64,000 nt of DNA, from positions 1 to 64,000 of the forward strand of contig JABDMH010000012.1 in NCBI GenBank assembly GCA_013001595.1, in the 5' to 3' direction. The translations under genes were made by a program, and so were the position numbers. The notes beneath the pieces are model-generated. The model was not told where the DNA came from, did not search any database, and was given only the letters and a program-made list of their open reading frames with translations. Positions 54,444 through 62,361 of the stretch are shown here, one piece after another. This stretch comes from Saprospiraceae bacterium. GTDB lineage: Bacteria > Bacteroidota > Bacteroidia > Chitinophagales > Saprospiraceae. Numbering within the stretch: the first letter of the stretch is position 1; each line of letters starts with the position of its first letter.

Positions 54444-54906
54444 ATACCTTTCCTCAGACGAGGCATTAATAAAGTTACGGCACTACTGTGCCTACCAGGA
54501 GCGTTGCCACCAGGAAGTGCGCTACAAATTGATTGACCTAGGGATCAGAGGGAATGACCTCGAAGAAATTATCGCGACGCTGGTGGAAGAAGGATATCTT
54601 GATGAAGAACGATTCGCTCGTTCTTTTGCTCGGGGAAAGTTGCGTAACAATGGCTGGGGGAAATATAAGATTTTGCAGGCTCTACGACAGAAGAAAATCA
54701 GTGAATACAATTTAAATAAAGCCCAAGAGGAGCTAAATGTCGATGAGTATCAACGTGTGCTAACCAGCTTGCTGAAGAAGAAGATTAAATCATTGCAAGA
54801 GGACAATCCATATGTTGTGCGTCAGAAACTATATAAGTTTGGAAGCGCCCGAGGCTTTGAATCGTCGCTTTTAAATGAGGTCTTGAACGAGGTAATTGAA
54901 CAATAA
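54421..54906 (+). CDS. recX: Regulatory protein RecX
   Basis: RecX modulates RecA filament activity. The ATG at 54421 gives MFRKKYRKYLSSDEALIKLR, starting at the first helical repeat; upstream in-frame codons lie in the HAD gene. The 161-residue product contains RecX-type repeats: CAYQERCHQEVRYKLIDLGI, EEIIATLVEEGYLDEERFAR (with the family's YLDEERFA) and GWGKYKILQALRQKKIS. Length is normal. recA is not in the window. Confidence 0.9.
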   Translation: MFRKKYRKYLSSDEALIKLRHYCAYQERCHQEVRYKLIDLGIRGNDLEEIIATLVEEGYLDEERFARSFARGKLRNNGWGKYKILQALRQKKISEYNLNKAQEELNVDEYQRVLTSLLKKKIKSLQEDNPYVVRQKLYKFGSARGFESSLLNEVLNEVIEQ

Positions 54907-54987
54907 ATCGAAAAGAATCGATTTAAGATTTCAATAGAAGTTTTACTGAGCCCGAGCACGACTATTCGGAAATACCCCAAATGGACA

Positions 54988-56697
54988 TCAATGCGAATTT
55001 CGCTTGACAACATGGCCTGACTTTCCGGTTAGGAAGTCTAGATCTGCGCCCAAATCTGCTTGTTGTACATGTTTTATGTAGTGGGCGACATAACCTCTAT
55101 CGAAGCCAAGATCAGGTGCAGACCAATTTTTTCTTCTCGATTCCAACTCCTCGTCATCTACATGTAGGTGGATGAATTTTTTCTCCACATCTACTTCGAT
55201 TAAATCTCCATTTTGTACAAGAGCAAGCACTCCACCATCGGCTGATTCTGGTGCCGTATGCAAAAACACCGTGCCGAATGCAGTGCCACTCATTCGTCCA
55301 TCGGATATACGCACCATATCGGTGACACCCTTGTCCTGCATTTTCTTTGGCAGTGCCATATTGCCTACTTCTGGCATTCCCGGGTAACCTTTCGGCCCCA
55401 CATTCTTGAGTACCAACACTGAAGTTTCTTCAATATCAAGTTCGGGATCATTAAACCGGCTGCGATAATCCTCAATATCCTCAAATACAACCGCTTTTCC
55501 CTTATGCTTCATCAGATGTGGTGATGCTGCTGACGGCTTGATGATGCAACCTCGTTCGGCAAGATTGCCACGCACCACTACCAGACCACTAGCTTCCTGG
55601 AAGGGCTTATCATTGGTTGCAATCACGTCCTCATTATAGCTTACCGCTTTGGCCACATTTTCATGGATGGATTTCCCATTGGCAGTAATGACGTGCCCAT
55701 GTAGCTTGCCTTGAAGTTGTTTGATCACAGCAGGCAATCCTCCAGCGTAATAGAAATCTTCCATGTAGTACTTTCCAGAGGGCTGCAGATTGGCCAATAA
55801 AGGAATGGGACTACCTAAATTATCGAAATCATCGAGAGTGAGGGGAACTTCCATTCTCCCCGCAATGGCCAGAAGATGTAGAACAAAATTTGTAGAGCCA
55901 CCTATTGCCGCATTTACGACAATGGCGTTTTCGAAGGCCTCTCTGGTCAATATTTTACCGATGTCTAGCTCTTCATGTACCATATCAACTATCCTGCGTC
56001 CGGATAATTGTGCGATTACTTTTCTACGCGAATCAGCAGCAGGGATGGCTGCATTGCCTGGGAGAGACAGTCCTAACGACTCAACCATGCAGGCCATTGT
56101 AGATGCAGTGCCCATGACGGCACAATGCCCATCACTGCGGCACATTGCACCTTCTACCTCTCGAAATTCTTCATTGGTAAATGTGCCTTTAATCACTTCA
56201 TCAGCATAGCGCCAAACATCTGAAGTGGCAATATTTTTTCCACGATATCTTCCGGTCAACATGGTCCCCCCTGATACGACGATGGTAGGTAATCCCACAC
56301 TGGCTGCGCCCATCACAGATGCTGGTGTGGTTTTATCACAACCACAGAGGAGTACTACACCGTCCAATGGATTGGCACGAATGGACTCTTCAACATCCAT
56401 ACTCATCAGGTTGCGAAAAAGCATGGCTGTCGGCTTCACAATGGTTTCCCCTAGGGACATTACCGGAAACTCTACAGGAAAGCCGCCAGCCTGTAGTATT
56501 CCCTTCTTTACCGATTCAGCCAACTCACGGAAATGACCATTGCAGGGAGTAAGTTCTGACCATGTATTGCAAATTCCGATCACAGGCTTGCCATCAAACT
56601 CATCTTCTGGCACACCTTGATTCTTCAACCAAGCTCGGTAAATAAATCCATCTTTTCCCTTTTTTCCAAGCCATTCTTGGCTCCTTAATTTGCGCAT
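54988..56697 (-). CDS. IlvD/Edd-family dehydratase, sugar-acid type
   Basis: This 569-residue enzyme would dehydrate an aldonic acid (such as L-arabinonate, D-xylonate or a related sugar acid) to the 2-keto-3-deoxy product. The opening RSQEWLGKKGKDGFIYRAWL and GICNTWSELTPCNGHFREL favours the pentonate-dehydratase subgroup over branched-chain IlvD. Candidate [2Fe-2S] ligands are C52, C120 (LCGCDKTTP) and C192 (DGHCAVMG), with spacing close to characterised members; ISDGRMSGTAFG holds the catalytic Ser. It is not beside other ilv genes, which supports a catabolic role. Its product fits uronic-acid or sugar-acid catabolism, possibly linked to the lyase locus upstream. Confidence 0.88.
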   Translation of the reverse strand: MRKLRSQEWLGKKGKDGFIYRAWLKNQGVPEDEFDGKPVIGICNTWSELTPCNGHFRELAESVKKGILQAGGFPVEFPVMSLGETIVKPTAMLFRNLMSMDVEESIRANPLDGVVLLCGCDKTTPASVMGAASVGLPTIVVSGGTMLTGRYRGKNIATSDVWRYADEVIKGTFTNEEFREVEGAMCRSDGHCAVMGTASTMACMVESLGLSLPGNAAIPAADSRRKVIAQLSGRRIVDMVHEELDIGKILTREAFENAIVVNAAIGGSTNFVLHLLAIAGRMEVPLTLDDFDNLGSPIPLLANLQPSGKYYMEDFYYAGGLPAVIKQLQGKLHGHVITANGKSIHENVAKAVSYNEDVIATNDKPFQEASGLVVVRGNLAERGCIIKPSAASPHLMKHKGKAVVFEDIEDYRSRFNDPELDIEETSVLVLKNVGPKGYPGMPEVGNMALPKKMQDKGVTDMVRISDGRMSGTAFGTVFLHTAPESADGGVLALVQNGDLIEVDVEKKFIHLHVDDEELESRRKNWSAPDLGFDRGYVAHYIKHVQQADLGADLDFLTGKSGHVVKRNSH

Positions 56698-56909
56698 CTG
56701 TTTATCATTAATGATATATGGACAGGCTACACCTGCTGATAATTGGGGGCGAAAAGATAAGAATCCTTATTACCAAATATTCAATATCCTTGATGTTCTT
56801 TTTGATTATGACTGCCCAGCAGACAAATGAAGTACGCACCGAAACTCGAAATCTAAAAAATCTTTTTCCAGTGTTGATTTTTGGAACGATTTATGAAATA
56901 AGGTAAGTC

Positions 56910-57170
56910 ATGGACTTTTACGAATTCACTGACTTGGATGAACACGGGCAGGCATTTGCAATATGGCATTTTGGCATCTATTTACTATCTCGCCGCCAAG
57001 GACTGCGCAAGTACCGATTATATGCCATCGATGACTTTTATGTAGAGGTGTCATTCCTCGAAGGAAACCCTCACTTCGAAAAAATAAACACCTTCGAATC
57101 TACCGATTTTCTGGACCCATATCTGGCACTAATCGATCTCAGCCCATTGGCTGATCCAGAACAGATTTGA
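56910..57170 (+). CDS. Small conserved hypothetical protein
   Basis: The 86-residue product starts at an ATG preceded by AAGG at a workable distance. Residues such as LYAIDDFYVEVSFLEGN and FESTDFLDPYLALIDLSPL match a recurring pattern in small Bacteroidota hypotheticals (LYxIDxFYVEV, then FxSTxxLxPYLxxIDL). No transmembrane segment or signal is present, and the predicted fold is mixed alpha/beta. The function is unknown. Confidence 0.7.
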   Translation: MDFYEFTDLDEHGQAFAIWHFGIYLLSRRQGLRKYRLYAIDDFYVEVSFLEGNPHFEKINTFESTDFLDPYLALIDLSPLADPEQI

Positions 57171-57849
57171 TCCCTCAATCTGGCACATCTATGGGATACT
57201 AAGCCTGGACCAAAGCGAAGGGATTGGTAAGCCCTTTAATGAGAAAGCGGACCGAAATTGCAGATATGATCTACCCCCTCCAAGCTTGCCAATCCCTACG
57301 AGCCTGGGAACTATTCGGTAAGGGGTAAGCCACTCGACCAGTTCAGCTGAATGACATTCGTATCTACAATTTTCAATTGGGTTGGACTTCCAAGTTTGTT
57401 AAGTCACAGGAGAGTACACTTTCTGCCTATTCGACCTCATGCGGCTAAATTGATCCTACTCGATCATTTGCTAATCAGCCCATGGCAATTTATTTATCTT
57501 GGCGGGCTAGCTATACAAGCAAAGCTCGTGCGATATGATGGTAAGAAATACGAGACCTCAAAGATTAATAAGGGTAGCCATGATTGGCCTAACTTTTTGG
57601 TTACTTGGTAGTTACTCTTTAGCACCTGAGCCATCGTTTTCTTATTTCCAATAGCTACAGGTAGATTCTTACGCATCGTGCAGACTGCTGAGAAGACTGA
57701 TGAAGCCTCATGGAAAATGGAGAAAATGAAAATTGTCGCAAGTTATCCAAGGGTGGTACATGGATAATCTTGACCGAAATCCCAATGAATAGTTAGGGGT
57801 TTTAATGTGGTACAGAGCGGTTTCATGCTGAGAATGGCAAGGAATTTAG
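57171..57849. other. 679-bp intergenic region upstream of the 1474-residue gene
   Basis: It contains the imperfect inverted repeat 57219-57231/57285-57297, listed separately. An 86-codon frame at 57351-57611 shows no family resemblance or start signal and was not accepted. The rest has no recognisable gene or RNA. Confidence 0.5.
57219..57297. repeat. Long-spaced 13-bp inverted repeat
   Basis: AGGGATTGGTAAG (57219-57231) and CTTGCCAATCCCT (57285-57297) are complementary at 12 of 13 positions, with 53 bases between them. A related GGTAAGGGGTAAG stretch lies about 18 bases further on. It could be a structured leader RNA or a decayed mobile-element edge. Confidence 0.45.
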
Positions 57850-60800
57850 GTGAGCACAAATAATATTGAACTTATGTATAGATGGGTCCTATTCTTGATT
57901 TCCTGCCACCAGATGTGGCAAGGTTGCCATTCGCCAGTAGATGGCCATCTACTTCAAGAATTATCTGCTGAACAACACATCAGTGCGCTGGATCAGGGAC
58001 TGACAGATCTACTATTTACGTGGGAAGATTTAGATTCAAATGTGGTAGGCCATCAAATCTTGGTGGCAAGTGATTCTGACCTGCTGAGACACAATACTCC
58101 AGACCTTTGGAACAGTGGGTTAGTATATAGTGATCAGGATACCATGCGCTATGCAGGTAGGCCGATCCTTGGCATGGATAAAGTGTGGTGGAAGATCCGG
58201 ACACTAGCGGCAGATGGCAAAGAAAGTGACTATACTCGGGCCCAATCCTTAGATGTTGCATCAGGCACCGCCCCTCGAATTACCTTAGTTGGAGGGACAC
58301 TAATTTCCAGTATGGAACGATATGGATTTTTTGAATGCGCAGTGCTAAACCATTGGCCCAAGGTCCAACCCACCTTTCGGAATATTGGCTGGCCGGCAGA
58401 CGATGTTTTTGGATTGGCACGATCACAGTTTGGCTCAGCTCAAAACACCCGATCTTGGAAACCGCCTACTGCTGAGGAAGGTTTTGGTTCAAAGGTGTTG
58501 ATGGAACACATTGGCCAGTCTGATCCCACTACACTCATTAATGGATACGGACCAGAAGTAGCCTATGCCGAAGATGAGGAAGACATCGCTCTATTTAAGA
58601 GTGGCTATACCCGCCTGTGTGATTTTGCCGATTCTATGGGATTGCATCTGATCCTACTGACACCCCCAAAGCAAGAAAAGCACCTGATTGACGAGCAATT
58701 GTGGAAGCATCGCAATCACAATCTTATGCAGGCAAGTGACTTCATCAGAGAAATGGCTGTAGATAGAGGTTATGTATGCATCGATTTATTTGAGCAATTG
58801 ATCCCTACCGGAGCCGAGAAAAGGCTAACGGAAAATGGCGTACAGCTCTCTATCGATGGATACCAAGTACTCTGTGACTTACTTCTGCAGGAGCTGGGGG
58901 TGCCCACGTTAGAACCATTTGCACTGAGCTTGACAAAGGTTGGACTTGTTGAGCGCAAGAAAAATATAGAAATCTTCAATTGGGTAAGTACCGTTAGGGG
59001 AGTAAGATTTGATGCAGCATATAGCGCATTGAACAGTGGAGGCAGTTACCATGCTGATGCACCAACTGCTGTCTATATAAATGGCAACTTTTATGCAAAG
59101 GGACCGGGCAAAGCAACGATCAAAATGGTGCATGACTCAATAAGAAGTGCAGATCTTAAGTCCGCTATATGGGAGAAGAATCGTCTCCATCGCTATCAAT
59201 TGAGACCTCTTAACGAAGCGTATATCTACCTTTTTCGTAGGCACGAGATGGGACATCTTGCCTATGAAATGGAAGATTTTGCCAGATTGGTCACTGAAAA
59301 GGAGGCAGAGATAGGTCTACTTCTCAATCCGCAGCGTCATCGTTTCGAAATAGAACTAGTTAGACCCTGGAAATCACCAAAGGACTACCCCGAAGATGAA
59401 GTTCCCGCTTTTGTCCCCGAGCCCAATATTGCCAACGAGTTGAAGTCATTTACCTTATCGGACGATCTCGAGATCAATTTATTTGCTGCCGATCCCATGA
59501 TTGCAAACCCGATCAACATCAATTGGGATACCAAGGGCAGAGCTTGGGTAGCAACAAGTAGCACTTACCCACACATCGTACCAGGTAAAGAACCCAATGA
59601 TAGAATTGTGATATTGGAAGACATAGATCAGGATGGCCGAGCCGATACTTCCATTGTCTTCGCCGATGGCTTTCTGGTACCACATTCAGTCATGCCGATT
59701 CCTGGAGGAGCTTATGTAACCAGCACTACAGAGTTTTTACATTTGGTTGACAAGGATGGAGACGATGTGGCAGATGAGCGAAGGGTATTATATTCCGGAT
59801 TTGGTAATGCGGATGTCCACCATATGATTCACGGCCTGCGTTGGGCGCCTTGGGGTGATTTACATTTTATGCAGTCCATTTATATCAACACATTTGTGGA
59901 GACTCCTTATGGTATCAGGGTTTTGAATGGATCAGGTACTTGGAAGTTCAGACCTGAGACTGAGCGGCTTGAGATTTTCAGTACTGGCCTGATAAATCCG
60001 TGGGGAGAGGCATTTGATCAGTGGGGCCAGTCATTTGCCACAGATGGCGCTGCGGGCTCAGGGATTAGTTATCTTTTTCCTGGCGCTGCCCACCAAACTG
60101 CTGTAGGTGCGGAAAGAGTGGTTCAGGGATTAAACTACGATACACCGAAAAATACGGGTGCTGAAATAATCTACAGCCGTCATCTGCCCCAATCTTGGCA
60201 AGGCAGTATAATAACGAGTGATTTTCGCGCCAATCGTACAGTCAGATACGAGATCGAACCCAAGGGCAGCGGTTATACCGCACGCGAGGTGGAGACAATT
60301 CTGCGTTCTGATCATCGAGCCTACCGACCGGTAGATATGAAAGTTGGTCCCGATGGTGCCCTGTATGTAGTGGATTGGTACAATCCCATCATAGACCATG
60401 GCGAGGTAGATTTTCACCACCCAATCAGGGATAGGTCTCATGGACGCATCTGGCGAATTACAAATAGACGTAAGCCAATTCTGAAAATTCCGGTAATCAG
60501 AGGTGCATCTTTGCCGAAGCTCTTAAACCTGCTGAAATCTCCAGAGCAACATACGCGCATGCAAGCAAATCGTGAGTTGGTGGCAAGAAAATGCCCACCC
60601 GAGCAGGTGCTCAATTGGGCTAGATCTTTGTCTTCTTCAAGTCCCCGGTTTGAGCACCATCGCCTAGAAGGTCTGTGGCTAATGGCAGCGCTTGGGTCCT
60701 ATGATCAAGATTTGCTTAGGTCTTGTCTGCAGGCAACAAATGGAAATGCTCGTGCTGCGGCTGTACGTCAGATCACTCATTTTCAAAAGCAAGATGAAGG

Positions 60801-62274
60801 TATTGCAGAGCTATCACAACTAATCAATGACAGACATCCGCAAGTTCGATTGGAAGCCATACATGCTCTGCGCGAATGGAATACTGACCAAGCTGCCGAC
60901 CTAGTTGTTCAGGCACTCGATCACCCACTTGATGCGAATTTGGAGTATGCCATTTGGCATACAATCGGGACATTGAAAGACAAATGGCTTCCAGATTTAT
61001 TGGACGGGAAACAGGTCTTCGCGGGAAATGTAAACAAGCAGATGTTTGCCCTACTTGCATGTAATGAGCAGCATAGTGTTCCGCAAATTGCCAAGCTGGT
61101 AGTGGATATTGATTTGGTTGATTCTTTGCGGGATCACGCATGGCATACCATGGCTCGCTTGGGTGATGCTAAGGTACTGACCAAAGTGTTGGATCGGGTT
61201 GCTAGTGAAAAGGATGGTGATTTGTTGCGTTCATTAGCTGAAGCCCCGGCCTCAAATTCTGCGGTACCTGATCAGTTGCAGCCATTGGATCAGCTCATTG
61301 ATGCCGATGCACCTACATTGAGGCTGGCTGCGATCAAGTTGGTTGGAAGATGGAAGGTCAGTGATCTGTCAGCGGCACTTCAGTCAAAATTGGTTGATGT
61401 CGATGTGTCACCACAAGAGCGTTTGGTCTCCGCCGCCGCACTCGTACAGCTGGATGGACTCAAGGATTTGCGTAAAGTGGTCAAGTCAACTTCATATAAA
61501 CCAGCCATACGGGCAACTGCCGCCATGATTTGGGCTCAAGAGGAACCGGCCGCCGCCGCAGATGATGTTATCACTTTGTTCCAGGACCTGGATGATGAGG
61601 AACTGGCTGAGCGTTTGTTTGTCACTTATAGGAGTATGGAGGAAGGTCCTAAGATTCTAAGCCAAGCCCTGGCGGGTGAAAAGATACCGGAATCGATTGC
61701 CAGCATTGGCATTCGTGTGACTCAGACTTCGGGGCTAGACTTGTCTGAGCTTCAGGAGGTAATACGCAATGCTGGCGACATCCAACCTTTAGGTGCCGAA
61801 TTGACGGCGCAGGAAAAGAATAACTTGCTCGAGGAAGCAGCCACTAATGGAAGCTTCTCACGTGGTAAGGCCGTTTACCGACAGCCGCAACTGCTTTGCG
61901 CTACCTGCCATCGAGTGCAGGGATTTGGAGGTCTGATTGGACCCGACCTGACATCTGTTGGTGCTTATATGACTCCCAATTCTATCTTGGAATCATTGCT
62001 TAATCCCAGCAAAGACATAAAGCAGGGCTATGAAACAGTCATATTGACTCGAAAAGATGGAGAGATCTTGTCGGGCACATTATATCGAAAGACCAATAAT
62101 GCTACCTTACTCAAAGTGGCCAACGGTGATATCCTGGAAATACCAGCTTCAGAAATAGATAAAATCGATGTGAGTCCCGTATCTCTAATGCCTGCAGGAT
62201 TAACGGCTTCCTTACACCGCGATGAATTGAGGGATCTCCTTACGTATTTGACGAATCTAGGAGTAGAACAGTGA
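57850..62274 (+). CDS. PVC-type dehydrogenase/HEAT/haem CxxCH fusion protein with Ig and SGNH domains
   Basis: The 1474-residue product is exported (hydrophobic segment about 10-19; possible lipidated Cys at QGC, residue 26). Modules in order: an Ig-like domain like the N terminus of GH78 rhamnosidases (about 40-137, with WNSGLVYSDQ and VWWKIRTLA); an SGNH-hydrolase-like domain (about 142-350, RITLVGGTLISSMERYG, with the usual Gly-Asp-Ser replaced by Gly-Gly-Thr); a linker; the PVC-type membrane-bound dehydrogenase propeller (about 530-870, LEINLFAADPMIANPININW); HEAT repeats (about 890-1320); and a C-terminal haem domain with CATCH at 1350-1354. The start GTG has AAGGA before it; the ATG at 57874 is the alternative. 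The substrate is unknown. Confidence 0.88.
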   Translation: MSTNNIELMYRWVLFLISCHQMWQGCHSPVDGHLLQELSAEQHISALDQGLTDLLFTWEDLDSNVVGHQILVASDSDLLRHNTPDLWNSGLVYSDQDTMRYAGRPILGMDKVWWKIRTLAADGKESDYTRAQSLDVASGTAPRITLVGGTLISSMERYGFFECAVLNHWPKVQPTFRNIGWPADDVFGLARSQFGSAQNTRSWKPPTAEEGFGSKVLMEHIGQSDPTTLINGYGPEVAYAEDEEDIALFKSGYTRLCDFADSMGLHLILLTPPKQEKHLIDEQLWKHRNHNLMQASDFIREMAVDRGYVCIDLFEQLIPTGAEKRLTENGVQLSIDGYQVLCDLLLQELGVPTLEPFALSLTKVGLVERKKNIEIFNWVSTVRGVRFDAAYSALNSGGSYHADAPTAVYINGNFYAKGPGKATIKMVHDSIRSADLKSAIWEKNRLHRYQLRPLNEAYIYLFRRHEMGHLAYEMEDFARLVTEKEAEIGLLLNPQRHRFEIELVRPWKSPKDYPEDEVPAFVPEPNIANELKSFTLSDDLEINLFAADPMIANPININWDTKGRAWVATSSTYPHIVPGKEPNDRIVILEDIDQDGRADTSIVFADGFLVPHSVMPIPGGAYVTSTTEFLHLVDKDGDDVADERRVLYSGFGNADVHHMIHGLRWAPWGDLHFMQSIYINTFVETPYGIRVLNGSGTWKFRPETERLEIFSTGLINPWGEAFDQWGQSFATDGAAGSGISYLFPGAAHQTAVGAERVVQGLNYDTPKNTGAEIIYSRHLPQSWQGSIITSDFRANRTVRYEIEPKGSGYTAREVETILRSDHRAYRPVDMKVGPDGALYVVDWYNPIIDHGEVDFHHPIRDRSHGRIWRITNRRKPILKIPVIRGASLPKLLNLLKSPEQHTRMQANRELVARKCPPEQVLNWARSLSSSSPRFEHHRLEGLWLMAALGSYDQDLLRSCLQATNGNARAAAVRQITHFQKQDEGIAELSQLINDRHPQVRLEAIHALREWNTDQAADLVVQALDHPLDANLEYAIWHTIGTLKDKWLPDLLDGKQVFAGNVNKQMFALLACNEQHSVPQIAKLVVDIDLVDSLRDHAWHTMARLGDAKVLTKVLDRVASEKDGDLLRSLAEAPASNSAVPDQLQPLDQLIDADAPTLRLAAIKLVGRWKVSDLSAALQSKLVDVDVSPQERLVSAAALVQLDGLKDLRKVVKSTSYKPAIRATAAMIWAQEEPAAAADDVITLFQDLDDEELAERLFVTYRSMEEGPKILSQALAGEKIPESIASIGIRVTQTSGLDLSELQEVIRNAGDIQPLGAELTAQEKNNLLEEAATNGSFSRGKAVYRQPQLLCATCHRVQGFGGLIGPDLTSVGAYMTPNSILESLLNPSKDIKQGYETVILTRKDGEILSGTLYRKTNNATLLKVANGDILEIPASEIDKIDVSPVSLMPAGLTASLHRDELRDLLTYLTNLGVEQ

Positions 62275-62361
62275 ACTCAAAGGGTTTGAAAAATTGCCTG
62301 GAATATGCAGTACCTTGATTTCTTATTCGGGGAACAGCTCTCTCTAGAGTTTCAACTTCAG

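Noticed and set aside
54988..56697. Calling the IlvD/Edd protein a branched-chain dihydroxy-acid dehydratase
   Set aside because: The N-terminal pattern (IYRAWLKNQG, WSELTPCNGHFREL) fits the sugar-acid subgroup better, and no ilv genes are adjacent.
56718..56906. 62-codon plus-strand frame after the dehydratase gene start
   Set aside because: Hydrophobic stretch but no recognisable pattern, and it lies in the divergent promoter region of the dehydratase gene.
57351..57611. 86-codon plus-strand frame upstream of the 1474-residue gene
   Set aside because: No family resemblance, no plausible start signal and composition unlike neighbouring proteins; best explained as a chance open frame.
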